This document shows positions 17,494 through 25,254 of a DNA stretch of 64,000 nt, in pieces. Under the pieces are notes generated by a model. That model was not told the DNA's origin, searched no databases, and worked only from the letters and a program-made list of their open reading frames with translations. Position 1 is the first letter of the stretch; each line of letters opens with the position of its first letter. The translations under genes were made by a program, and so were the position numbers. Origin of the DNA: JADJVL01 sp046331545 (GTDB lineage Bacteria > Acidobacteriota > Holophagae > Holophagales > Holophagaceae); contig JAXLQR010000002.1 in NCBI GenBank assembly GCA_046331545.1, positions 2,356,001 through 2,420,000 on the forward strand, read 5' to 3'.

Positions 17494-18075
17494 CTAATCC
17501 TCCACGGCGGGGCTTGTCTCTACTCCGCCTGAATCTGGGTCCGCGTCCGGCGGACCGGTGAGCACCGCCTTGACGTGCTTGGCGGGCGGGGTCTTCTCCT
17601 CGTCGAAGGGGGCCAGGCGGGCCTTCTGGATCTCGTCGAGGGGGATCGTCTTGAGGGCGCCGTCCTCCTCGAGGGTCAACGCGCCGTCGACGCAGGGCCC
17701 GATCCAGCCCTTGAAGCGCTTCTGGCCGTTCAGGGGCAGCTTCGTCTGCAGGCGGCAGAGGCGGCCGGCGAAGCGGCGGAAGTGGGCGGCCGTCACCAGG
17801 GGCCGCTCCATGCCCGGACTGCTGATCTCCAGGGCGACCTCCTCCCGGAGGTCGGGAAACTCGACGTCGAGCCAGGCCACGAGACCGTCATTGGCGGCCA
17901 CGCAGTCGTCGAGGGTCACCTTCCGCCCCGACGACGCGGCGTCCCCGTGGTCGATGTACAGGCGGAGCACCGTGTCCCGGCCCTCCTTGGCCTGCTCGGC
18001 CAGGACGAGCTCGAAGCCGAGGAGGCCCAGTTGGCGCTCCAGGGCGGGCTGCATCTTGGGGAGGTTGAGGGGCAT
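17494..18075 (-). CDS. rimP: Ribosome maturation factor RimP
   Basis: This 193-residue protein is needed for 30S maturation. The N-terminal alpha/beta domain begins LPKMQPALERQLGLLGFELV. It includes LRLYIDHGD, then DFPDLREEVALEISSPGMERPL, the hallmark 'yxLEVSSPGldRPL' block (here EISSPGMERPL), and an SH3-like C-terminal domain (KRFKGWIGPC). The chosen ATG has GGAG five bases upstream. The open frame extends 36 codons further up, but that part runs through a terminator hairpin and is not protein-like. It is the first gene of the leftward rimP-nusA-infB operon. Confidence 0.92.
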   Translation of the reverse strand: MPLNLPKMQPALERQLGLLGFELVLAEQAKEGRDTVLRLYIDHGDAASSGRKVTLDDCVAANDGLVAWLDVEFPDLREEVALEISSPGMERPLVTAAHFRRFAGRLCRLQTKLPLNGQKRFKGWIGPCVDGALTLEEDGALKTIPLDEIQKARLAPFDEEKTPPAKHVKAVLTGPPDADPDSGGVETSPAVED

Positions 18076-18100
18076 GGGCTCCAGGGGCGAAACGAGGCGA

Positions 18101-18127
18101 AAACAAAAAAGGCGGGTCGAACCCACC
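18101..18127 (-). terminator. Intrinsic terminator in the rimP leader, possible attenuator
   Basis: On the minus strand GGTGGGT-tcg-ACCCGCC (one G-U pair) forms a 7-bp stem followed by TTTTTTGTTT. It lies 26 bases upstream of rimP and downstream of a good promoter-like pair, so it would have to be read through to express rimP-nusA-infB. Confidence 0.7.
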
Positions 18128-18189
18128 CGTCGAGGCTGTCCCGTCCTGTCCTGCGTTGCCGGGGCGGCCTTGGCCGAATTCAATCCTCA

Positions 18190-18218
18190 AGGCTATCCCT
18201 GGAGCCCTTGAAGTTCAA
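18190..18218 (-). promoter_or_regulatory. Promoter candidate for rimP-nusA-infB
   Basis: On the minus strand TTGAAC (18218-18213), a 17-base spacer, then TAGCCT (18195-18190) resemble sigma-70 -35/-10 boxes. The -35 box sits in a perfect palindrome CCTTGAA-G-TTCAAGG (18206-18220, plus strand) that could bind a regulator. Transcription would begin near 18183. Confidence 0.5.
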
Positions 18219-18322
18219 GGAGAGGAAGCCGGGGGGTGGTCCGGCCGGCGGGTTCGTGACGGGGTTCACCTCCGCCTTCCGGGCCCGAGGGGCCGGATGG
18301 TCCAATGTCCGCGGAGGCTCCC

Positions 18323-19246
18323 ATGGCGCAGGTGCTGGACGGCAAGGCGGTGGCGGACCGGCTCCTGGACGAGGTGCGGCGCGGCGTGGAGGCCAGGAAG
18401 GAACGCGGGCTCCGGGCGCCCTGCCTGGCGGTCGTCCTGGCGGGCGACGATCCGGCCAGCCAGGTCTACGTGCGGGGCAAGGTGAAGGCCTGCGCCCAGA
18501 CCGGGGTCACCAGCCGCGAGCATTTCCCCCCGGCCTCGGTCACCCAGGCCGAGCTCGAGGCTCTCATCGACCAGCTCAACGGCGACCCGGACGTGGACGG
18601 CGTCCTCGTCCAGTTGCCGCTGCCCAAGCACCTGGACGCCAAGGCCGCCCTCCACCGCATCTCGCCGGCGAAGGACGTGGACGGCTTCCATCCCTTGAAC
18701 CAGGGCCTGCTCTTCGAGGGCCTGCCGGGCCTGCGCCCCTGCACGCCCAGCGCGGTGATGCGGATGCTGGAGATCCACGGCGTGGAGTTGAAGGGCCGGC
18801 GCGCGGTGGTGCTGGGCCGCAGCGAGATCGTCGGCAAGCCCATGGCCCTGATGCTCCTGGAGAAGCACGCCACCGTCACCATCGCCCACAGCCGCACCGT
18901 CGACCTCCCGGGCCTCTGCCGGGAGGCCGACCTGCTGGTGGCCGCCATCGGGCGGCCGGGCTTCGTGGAAGGCTCGTGGATCAAGCCCGGCGCCGTGGTG
19001 GTGGACGTGGGCATCAACCGCGTGGAGGACCCGTCGGTGGCCGAGCGCGTCTTCGCCGCCGAACCCGCCAAGCTGGAGCAGTTCAGGGCGAGGGGTTCGG
19101 TGCTCTGCGGCGACGTCCGGTACGGCGAGGCCATGACGGTGGCGGGGGCGGTGACCCCGGTGCCCGGCGGCGTGGGGCCGCTCACCATCGCGGGGCTGCT
19201 GCTCAACACCCTGCAGGCCTGCGAGGCCGGGAGCTCCAGGGCCTGA
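18323..19246 (+). CDS. folD: Bifunctional methylenetetrahydrofolate dehydrogenase/cyclohydrolase
   Basis: This 307-residue cytoplasmic enzyme interconverts 5,10-methylene-THF, methenyl-THF and 10-formyl-THF with NADP. Visible signatures are DPASQVYVRGKVKACAQ (catalytic Tyr and Lys), VDGVLVQLPLPKHL, KDVDGFHPLN, RPCTPSAVM, VVLGRSEIVGKPMA (dinucleotide-binding) and TPVPGGVGPLTIAGLL. The start with GGAGG six bases upstream is preferred; an in-frame ATG at 18305 has a poorer site. It is transcribed divergently from rimP. Its product feeds the methionine cycle enzymes encoded further right. Confidence 0.96.
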   Translation: MAQVLDGKAVADRLLDEVRRGVEARKERGLRAPCLAVVLAGDDPASQVYVRGKVKACAQTGVTSREHFPPASVTQAELEALIDQLNGDPDVDGVLVQLPLPKHLDAKAALHRISPAKDVDGFHPLNQGLLFEGLPGLRPCTPSAVMRMLEIHGVELKGRRAVVLGRSEIVGKPMALMLLEKHATVTIAHSRTVDLPGLCREADLLVAAIGRPGFVEGSWIKPGAVVVDVGINRVEDPSVAERVFAAEPAKLEQFRARGSVLCGDVRYGEAMTVAGAVTPVPGGVGPLTIAGLLLNTLQACEAGSSRA

Positions 19247-19340
19247 GGCGCCCTGGCGATGTGATGGCCGGCACAGCGCCGGCGGTCCTGGAGCGACCGC
19301 CTTGGACCATCCTCGGAGTGCGTCGAACGCGGAGGCCCCC

Positions 19341-19976
19341 ATGCCCGTGCCGGACGAGACCCCGATCCCCTTCCTCGACGAGGCCCCGCGCCTCCCGCGC
19401 ATCCTCAGCGCCTTCACGCCGACCCTCTACGTGCACGGGGAGATCGACCAGGCCCTCTCCCGGCGCTTCGTGGAGGCCCTGGACGAGCTCCGCTTCGGCC
19501 GCCAGGTCACCGCCGCCCTCATCGACATCGCCAGCGGCGGCGGGGACTACTTCGCCCTGGCCACCATGCTCAGCGCCATGGCCTGATGCCGCCTGCCCCT
19601 GGCCACCTTCGCCTCGGGCCACGCCTTCAGCGCCGCGGCGGTGCTCCTCAGCGCCGGCCGCCGCGGGGCGCGCTTCATGAGTCCCTACGGCGCCGCCATG
19701 ATCCACGGCATGATCACCGCCCATCCGCCCCAGGGCGTCGAGGAGGTGGCCGGCCAGGCCAAGTTCGAGGAGAAGCTGAACCGGAACCTGATGAGCGTGT
19801 TCGCGAGGAACTGCGGGACCTCCCTGAAGCAACTCGAGGCGCAGATCCGCGCGGGCGGCAGCCGGGCCCTCTGGCTCCTGCCCGAGCAGGCCAAGGCCCT
19901 GGGCCTCGTGGACCACATCGGCATCCCCTCGGTGACCCAGCAGGTGAGCTACGACCTGGAGGGGCTGAAGGTCTGA
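19341..19976 (+). pseudogene. ClpP-like serine protease/SppA-fold protein interrupted by in-frame TGA
   Basis: One continuous frame of 212 codons is broken only by TGA at 19584-19586 (codon 82). The first part, with LYVHGEIDQALSRRFVEALD and ALIDIASGGGDYFALATML, matches the ClpP/crotonase-like N-terminus (oxyanion-loop GG). The second part, with CRLPLATFASGHAFSAAAVL and SPYGAAMIHGMI, carries the expected nucleophile Ser in GHAFSA and the catalytic His region. The start has GGAGG six bases upstream. A CGA-to-TGA or TGG-to-TGA change, sequencing error, or recoding would each explain it. As read, only an inactive 81-residue fragment is made. Confidence 0.75.
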
Positions 19977-19986
19977 GGCTGGTGGC

Positions 19987-20556
19987 ATGCTGTCCGGTGG
20001 AGGCCGCGCCGTGGAGGAGGATCGCCTGGAAGCCCTGCGGGACGCCTGGAACCGGTGGGGCTGCTTCGTCAGCCTGGGCGCGGCGGCGCTGCTGCTCTTC
20101 GGGGGCGTCTGGAGCGTGCGTCGGGACCACGCCCCGCGGGTGGGCGCGGACGTGCGCGCGGTCGCCTTCCGGGACGCGGAGGGGCGGCGCCATACCCTGG
20201 CTGAATACGCCGGCCGGCCCGTGGTGGTGGACGTCTGGGCGACCTGGTGCCCGCCCTGCCGCGCCAGCCTGCCGGAGCTGGCGAAGCTGCAGGCGGAGGG
20301 CGGGAGCCGCCATGCCGTGATCCCCCTCTCCGTCGACGAGGCCGGGTTCCAGGCTGTGTCGCCCTTCCTCGCCCGCCAGGGCCTCGCCCTGACCACCTTC
20401 GTCCCCGAGGGGCCGGAGGCGCTGGAACCCTTCGGGCCGGTCTCGGTGATCCCGACCACCATCCTGGTGGACGCGAAGGGGAAGCTCGTCACGCGCTGGT
20501 CGGGCTACGCGCCGGGACGGGTGGAGGCCGAACTCCGGAAGGCGCAGGGATTCTAG
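19987..20556 (+). CDS. Membrane-anchored TlpA/ResA-like thioredoxin
   Basis: This 189-residue protein has one N-terminal membrane anchor (about 27-45, CFVSLGAAALLLFGGVW) and a periplasm-facing thioredoxin fold. The active site is WATWCPPCRASLP near residues 83-94, and the cis-Pro loop is VSVIPTTILVD. Such proteins reduce or oxidise extracytoplasmic thiols, for example in cytochrome c maturation. No ccm genes are nearby, so the partner is unknown. It starts 10 bases after the ClpP-like gene and is convergent with mscL. Confidence 0.88.
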   Translation: MLSGGGRAVEEDRLEALRDAWNRWGCFVSLGAAALLLFGGVWSVRRDHAPRVGADVRAVAFRDAEGRRHTLAEYAGRPVVVDVWATWCPPCRASLPELAKLQAEGGSRHAVIPLSVDEAGFQAVSPFLARQGLALTTFVPEGPEALEPFGPVSVIPTTILVDAKGKLVTRWSGYAPGRVEAELRKAQGF

Positions 20557-20565
20557 GCGGGCCCG

Positions 20566-20868
20566 TCAGGCGGGCTTGCTGGTGTCGGGCACGACCTTCT
20601 TCAGCCCCTTCACGAACACCACGTAGACCACGAGGGCGATGAGGAGGAAGTCGATGGTGGCGCCGATGAGGGCGCCGACCTTGAAGGGCCCGACCAGGAA
20701 CTTCGCCAGGTCGTCGGCCTTGAAGATCATGGCGATGAGGGGGTTGATCAGGCCCTCCACCAGGGCGTTGACGATCTTGGTGAAGGCGCCGCCGATGACC
20801 ACCGCCACCGCGAGGTCCACGACGTTGCCCTGGGCGATGAAGCCTTTGAAGTCCGAGACGAAGGACAT
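20566..20868 (-). CDS. mscL: Large-conductance mechanosensitive channel MscL
   Basis: This 100-residue channel subunit opens under strong membrane tension. FVSDFKGFIAQGNVVDLAVAVVIGGAFTKIVNALV is the conserved N-terminal amphipathic helix plus TM1 pore (first 20: FVSDFKGFIAQGNVVDLAVA). DFLLIALVVYVVFVKGLKK is TM2. It is shorter than E. coli MscL (136): the periplasmic loop is brief and the C-terminal bundle is nearly absent. It is the second mechanosensitive channel type in the window. It lies 73 bases downstream of the ATP-grasp operon on the same strand. Confidence 0.95.
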   Translation of the reverse strand: MSFVSDFKGFIAQGNVVDLAVAVVIGGAFTKIVNALVEGLINPLIAMIFKADDLAKFLVGPFKVGALIGATIDFLLIALVVYVVFVKGLKKVVPDTSKPA

Positions 20869-20941
20869 GGCGCGCTCCTGGGATCGAGGGTTGACGACAG
20901 GATGCCCCCGGGCCCGCGGCCCGTCCAGGCTCCGGCCCTGG

Positions 20942-21766
20942 TCAGGGGAAGAAGGCGTAGAGGGCGCGGGCCTTCGCGGCGTGCCGGGCCGCGAGGAAGG
21001 CGTCGGGCGCGCGGTGCAGGCTGCGTCCGCCGAGGGTCTTGTTCACGTCCAGGAGGAGGGGGCGACCCCCGTGGATGACGAAGTCGAACTTCCCGTAGTC
21101 GAAGCCCAGCCTGTACCGCTCCGCCACGATCTCCGCCGGGACGGGGCAGGGCGCGCTGGACACCTTGCTCTCGACGCTGACGATGGGTTCGGAGGAGGCC
21201 ATGCGGACGCCCGCGCTCCAGTCCCCGAGGAACTGGTAGTTCCGCACGTGGAACAGCCCGTCCTCCCATTCCGGGGTGAACCCCTGCACCAGGAGGTCGG
21301 GGTAGCCGAACCATTCCCGGGGCACCTCCTCGAGGCTGTCGAAGACCCGGTAGTCCAGCTGGGACTGGAACAGCGGCGCGACCTCCTCGCCGTCCAGGCG
21401 GAGCAGCCCATGCCGCGCCTCCGGGGTGCCCCCGTGGTTGCGCTCGGACTTCACGATCACGGGCCCGGTCCAGGGGTCCCCGGGCCGGAGGCGGTTCGGG
21501 CTGTAGGTGGACTTGCGGATGTCCCGGACCTTCCCGTTCACGGCGGCGGGATAGTCCGCGGCGAACGCCAGGTACTCGTCTGGCACCACCGAGAGGTCCA
21601 CGTGGACGAACAGCAGGTCTGCCGGCGTCCGCTCCGAGGTCCCGAAGAGGAGGCTCACCTGGTGCCCGTCCGCCTCCCAGACAGGGATCAGGCGGGAGAT
21701 GTTGTAGTTGCCCAGGTCCTCCCGGGGCATGCGTTCGTGGAGGAGGATGGCGATGCGGCGGCCCAT
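20942..21766 (-). CDS. ATP-grasp fold protein of unknown substrate
   Basis: This 274-residue protein begins with a Rossmann-like segment (RIAILLHERMPREDLGNYNI). It continues into an ATP-grasp domain: AVNGKVRDIRKSTYS, GPVIVKSERNHGG (ATP-binding Lys/Gly loop), LVQGFTPEW, and the metal-binding strand DYGKFDFVIHGGRPLLLDVN with GGRSLH. The Asp/Asn pair in 'LLLDVNKT' corresponds to the Mg2+ ligands. Such enzymes ligate carboxylates to amines or thiols through acyl phosphates. It is the last gene of the unusual operon described in the findings, 46 bases after the HExxH gene. Specific function is unknown to me. Confidence 0.7.
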   Translation of the reverse strand: MGRRIAILLHERMPREDLGNYNISRLIPVWEADGHQVSLLFGTSERTPADLLFVHVDLSVVPDEYLAFAADYPAAVNGKVRDIRKSTYSPNRLRPGDPWTGPVIVKSERNHGGTPEARHGLLRLDGEEVAPLFQSQLDYRVFDSLEEVPREWFGYPDLLVQGFTPEWEDGLFHVRNYQFLGDWSAGVRMASSEPIVSVESKVSSAPCPVPAEIVAERYRLGFDYGKFDFVIHGGRPLLLDVNKTLGGRSLHRAPDAFLAARHAAKARALYAFFP

Positions 21767-21812
21767 GGAGGCATCCTATCCGGCGGCCCGGACGCGCCGC
21801 CTCCGGCTCCGA

Positions 21813-23225
21813 TCAGGCCTCGAGGAGCCCCGCCGCCTGGCCCTCCGTGTCATGGCGGTCCCGGTGGGCGGCCAGGGAGCCGCGCACCGAGCAGGGCCTC
21901 CCGGCCCCGTCCCGTTCAGGGATGCAGGCCCCGTCGGCCGTGACGGACCAGGCGGGGGCATCCGGCGGCAGGCTCGCCGCGGCTGCCTGGTGGACGGCGC
22001 GCACGTCCTCCTCCAGGACCTGGAGGACGGCCTGGCCCAGTGCCGTGAGCCGGGCGTGGCGCCGGAGCACGCCCACGGCCACCCGGAGCTGCAGGGGGAG
22101 GCGGAGGGCGCGGTCCAGGGCGTAGGCCCGGCGCGCCGGATCCAGGTCCCCGGGCGCCGAGGCCAGGGCCCCGGCCCAGTAGCGCTGGACCCCGAGGAAG
22201 ACGAAGACGCCGTGCAGGATGCCGTAGAGACCCCGGAGGCTGTCCCGCCACGGGGAGTAGGCGCGGGGCCGCTCGCCGCCGTCCCCGAGGAAGAGGGGCC
22301 CGCGCTCCTCGACGAGCTGGAGCCGGTTGTGCTGCAACTCGTGGATGAGGTGATCCCCGAGCTCCAGGCTGTCCGGCTGGACGCTCAGGAGGCACGAGCC
22401 GGGGAGGTCCGCGTGGGAGTAGTCGTCGAAGCCGCCCCAGTCCCGGGGCTTGAAGGCCGCCGCCCGGAGCACGCCCCGGCAGGCCTCGAAGGCCCCGGGG
22501 GCGAAGCGGGCGACGAAGGCCAGCGTCCGCGCGAGACCCTCCACGTGGACCCGCTGGTAGTCCAGGCCCGCCCGCAGCGCGGGCTCGGCCTGGGGCACGC
22601 CGAGATGGGCGAACGCGTGAGGGACCAGGGGCAGCTCGAAACCCCCGTGGCAGGCCGCGGGAGCGTGGTGGAGCGCGAGGATGGCGCCGCGCGGGCGGTC
22701 CGCCTCGGGCCCGTCTCCTCCCAGGGGGAACACCGCCGGCGGGGCCCCCGGCAGGCCCGCCACCAGGGCGCCGCGCCGCAGCCCGTGGATCTCCAGCCCG
22801 GCGCCCGCGCCGTCGAGGGAGCACCTCGTCCCGGGCAGGGCGAAGGGGCTGTCCACCCGGATCGGGCCCGGCAGGAGGTGGTCGCGGCCGGACTGGAAGG
22901 CCCGGGCGAGGGGGAAGGCGTGGAAGCGGTCCAGGTGGCGCGCCAGCGCCTCCCGGCCGGCGGACCCGTCCCTGGAGGCAAGGCGGCGCCGGGCCTCCTT
23001 TACCCAGCCGTAGCCGAAGGGACCGTTCCAGCCGGGATCCTCCTCGGCCCCGGCGCGGAGCCAGTCCGTCGCGGCCTCGAGGAAGGGCTGTTCGCCGCCC
23101 CCCAGCGGGCGGCCTTCCGCGACCGCGGCGACCAGGTCGCGGAAGGCGGACGCCTGGGTCCGCCACGGTGCCCGCCATTCCGCCGGATCCTCCCAGAGGG
23201 CCCGTCGGGCCTCCTCCGGCCTCAC
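21813..23225 (-). CDS. HExxH-motif protein, aKG-HExxH peptide beta-hydroxylase-like
   Basis: This 470-residue protein has HELQH at residues 295-299 (DHLIHELQHNRLQLVEERG), followed about 40 residues later by YSPWRDSLRGLYGILHGVF and FLGVQRYW. That combination is characteristic of the HEXXH-motif family linked to peptide natural products, some members of which are called alpha-ketoglutarate-dependent peptide beta-hydroxylases. The N-terminal 290 residues are poorly conserved and probably bind the substrate. The start is GTG overlapping the nitroreductase stop by four bases (GTGA). An upstream extension of the open frame is the antisense shadow of the nitroreductase. No precursor peptide is visible next to it. 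Confidence 0.72.
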   Translation of the reverse strand: MRPEEARRALWEDPAEWRAPWRTQASAFRDLVAAVAEGRPLGGGEQPFLEAATDWLRAGAEEDPGWNGPFGYGWVKEARRRLASRDGSAGREALARHLDRFHAFPLARAFQSGRDHLLPGPIRVDSPFALPGTRCSLDGAGAGLEIHGLRRGALVAGLPGAPPAVFPLGGDGPEADRPRGAILALHHAPAACHGGFELPLVPHAFAHLGVPQAEPALRAGLDYQRVHVEGLARTLAFVARFAPGAFEACRGVLRAAAFKPRDWGGFDDYSHADLPGSCLLSVQPDSLELGDHLIHELQHNRLQLVEERGPLFLGDGGERPRAYSPWRDSLRGLYGILHGVFVFLGVQRYWAGALASAPGDLDPARRAYALDRALRLPLQLRVAVGVLRRHARLTALGQAVLQVLEEDVRAVHQAAAASLPPDAPAWSVTADGACIPERDGAGRPCSVRGSLAAHRDRHDTEGQAAGLLEA

Positions 23226-23875
23226 CGGCCCACCCGGCGGGCCAGGAGCTCCGAGGCCTGCCCCCAGGCGCCCTCGAAGACCACCTCCTCCAGGGCCCGG
23301 CGGGCGCGCGGCCCTCGCTCCTTGGCCTGCAGGTCGGCGGGGAGGGCGTCGGCCGGCCCGGCGTAACCCAGGGCCAGGATCAGGCCAGGCTCGAAGAGGT
23401 CCGGAACGCGGAAGGCCGCCCGGGCGAGGTCCGGCTCGAAGCCCGCGATGGGGTGGGCGTGGAGGCCCAGGGCCTGCGCCTGCACGATGGCCGACATCAC
23501 GGCGAGGCCGAGGTCGTGCATGGCGTGGGGATAGGGCACCATCCGGGCGTCCGCCTGGCTCAGGCGCTCGCGCATGACGCAGGCCAGGATCAGCACCGGC
23601 GCCGCCGGGGCCCAGGCCTGGTTGTGGGGGCTGAGGCAGGCGCAGAGCCGGGCGTGGCCGTCGCCGTGCCCGGCCCGGGCCAGGAGGAAGCGGGCGGGCT
23701 GGGTGTTGTGGGCCGACGGGGCGAGGCGCGCGGCCTCCAGGACGCTGCCCAGGAGCTCGGGCTCCGGCATCCGGCCCAGGAAGCTCCGAGGGCTCCACCG
23801 CGCCGCGAGGACGTCCAGCACGGGGAAGCGCGTGGGCACGCGCTTGGCGTCGAAGGCTCCGCCGCTCCCGCTCAT
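23222..23875 (-). CDS. Nitroreductase-family flavoprotein
   Basis: This 217-residue protein has the FMN-dependent nitroreductase fold. WSPRSFLGRMPEPELLGSVL with LAPSAHNTQPARFLLA is the classic N-terminal 'RRSxRxF...A.rAPSa.N.QpwrF' FMN-binding block. MHDLGLAVMSAIVQAQALGL is the mid helix, and LILALGYAG is the C-terminal strand. Family members reduce nitro groups, quinones or enones, or oxidise (thi)azolines in RiPP pathways. It overlaps both neighbours by four bases, so it is translationally coupled inside the ATP-grasp/HExxH operon, which suggests a biosynthetic rather than a detoxifying role. Confidence 0.85.
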   Translation of the reverse strand: MSGSGGAFDAKRVPTRFPVLDVLAARWSPRSFLGRMPEPELLGSVLEAARLAPSAHNTQPARFLLARAGHGDGHARLCACLSPHNQAWAPAAPVLILACVMRERLSQADARMVPYPHAMHDLGLAVMSAIVQAQALGLHAHPIAGFEPDLARAAFRVPDLFEPGLILALGYAGPADALPADLQAKERGPRARRALEEVVFEGAWGQASELLARRVGR

Positions 23876-25254
23876 GGCCGGAAGGCCTCCCGCGGATAGA
23901 ACCCGGGGTCCTCGGCCTCGGCCCGGTCCTCGAAGACGCCGCCGCCGGGACCACCGCCCCGGGCCGCGGCGTCCCAGGCCTTGAGGGTCCACCGCACGCA
24001 GCCCTCCAGGGCCGCCTCGAGGCGCCCCGGCGCCAGGCCCACGGCCCTCAGCACGGCCTCGTCCATGCCGGACTTGAGGAGGGTCACCTGGCGCCCGCTG
24101 ACGTTGGAGATCCACTGGTCGCGGTCCCGGTGGAAGGCGTCGGGCTCGAAGGGCTCCGGCGCGAGGCGCAGCGAGACGGGGTAGGCAAGGGCCTCGCCGG
24201 GCTCGAACTGCACGGCGATGCGGAGGTCCCAGAGGTGGCCTCCTGAGGCCATCGGGTAGCCGGTGGACCGCACGAACTCGAAGCCCCGGACGGGGTAGGC
24301 CGTGGCCTCGGCGTTGGCGCCATACTTCGCGGCGCAGTCCGCGAGGACGGCGTCCACGCGGGCGAGGATCTCCCCGTCGGTCATGGAGGCGACCACCGCG
24401 TGCACGCCGGCGCCACCGCTGGCGGCGTTGGGCTTCAGGACCACGGGGCCCGAGGCGAGGGCCTCCCGCGCCTTCGCCAGCGCCTCCTCCCGGCTCCAGG
24501 CCTCGAACCACCGGAGGGGGCGGAGGCCCGTCCCGGCCAGGAGATCCTGCTGGAGCCCCTTGTCGCGGAGGGTGTCGAGGAGGCGCCAGGCGTGGAAGGC
24601 CCGTCGGGCGGGCAGGGGCAGGCCGCCGGTGCGCAGGGGCAGGCGGCCGAGACGGGCCAGCTCGGTGGCCAGGTTGGGGTTGCCCAGGAAGGCCACGGGC
24701 CGGCCCCGGTAGCGGAAGTCGCCCGAGCCCTCGTCCAGCTCGAGGTCCGCGGCGACCCGCGGGACGTCCCCGAAGACGACGGCGATCCCCTCGTCCCCCA
24801 GCGCCTCGTGGGCCCCGCGCAGCCGCACCGTGCGTTCCGGAAGCCGCGCCGCCAGGGCCTGGGCGAAGTCGTCCACCCGGGGGAAGAACTCGCCGCCGGT
24901 GCGGAAGGACCGCCAGTGCTGGTGCGCGTGCAGGGTGACCGCGGGCTCCGCGAGGCCGGCCAGGCGCGAGGCGGCCTGGTCGGCCTCGTTGGCGGCCCGC
25001 AGGCGACTGTCGCCGGTGAGCGCGTCGGAACCCACGGCGTTGGGACCATTGGCCTCGTGGCAGACCAGGTCGCCGGAGCCATCCTCCACCACGACGTCGA
25101 GGAACACGATGCCCCGGTCGTCGAGCACCGGCGCGGGATAGCGCCGGGGGTAGCCGAGGGCCGCGGCGCGGGCGGGATCGCCGAGCCGCCACTCCTCGAT
25201 GTCTCCGGCCCCGGCCAGGGCCAGCCGCAGGAGATGGTGGGGATGCGGGGTCAT
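23872..25254 (-). CDS. Large ATP-grasp (glutathione-synthetase-like) protein
   Basis: This 460-residue protein has an unrecognised N-terminal half (about 1-210, with VCHEANGPNAVGSDALTGD and VAFLGNPNLATEL). A C-terminal ATP-grasp domain follows. GPVVLKPNAASGGAGVHAVV is the ATP-binding Lys/Gly-rich loop, HLWDLRIAVQFEPGEAL holds metal-site strands, and RDQWISNVSGRQVTLLKSG resembles the terminal 'N.s.Gg' segment. The fold predicts ligation of a carboxylate to an amine or peptide. It overlaps the upstream DapF/PhzF-like gene and the downstream nitroreductase by four bases each. The substrate cannot be inferred from sequence. Confidence 0.68.
   Translation of the reverse strand: MTPHPHHLLRLALAGAGDIEEWRLGDPARAAALGYPRRYPAPVLDDRGIVFLDVVVEDGSGDLVCHEANGPNAVGSDALTGDSRLRAANEADQAASRLAGLAEPAVTLHAHQHWRSFRTGGEFFPRVDDFAQALAARLPERTVRLRGAHEALGDEGIAVVFGDVPRVAADLELDEGSGDFRYRGRPVAFLGNPNLATELARLGRLPLRTGGLPLPARRAFHAWRLLDTLRDKGLQQDLLAGTGLRPLRWFEAWSREEALAKAREALASGPVVLKPNAASGGAGVHAVVASMTDGEILARVDAVLADCAAKYGANAEATAYPVRGFEFVRSTGYPMASGGHLWDLRIAVQFEPGEALAYPVSLRLAPEPFEPDAFHRDRDQWISNVSGRQVTLLKSGMDEAVLRAVGLAPGRLEAALEGCVRWTLKAWDAAARGGGPGGGVFEDRAEAEDPGFYPREAFRP

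Noticed and set aside
18101..18135. tRNA-like GGTTCGA loop sequence upstream of rimP
   Set aside because: The flanking bases do not form a T-stem, acceptor or anticodon arm. The T6 run beside it fits an intrinsic terminator instead.
19584..19586. Selenocysteine codon in the ClpP-like gene
   Set aside because: No convincing SECIS hairpin directly downstream, and the family does not use Sec. A point mutation or sequencing error is simpler.
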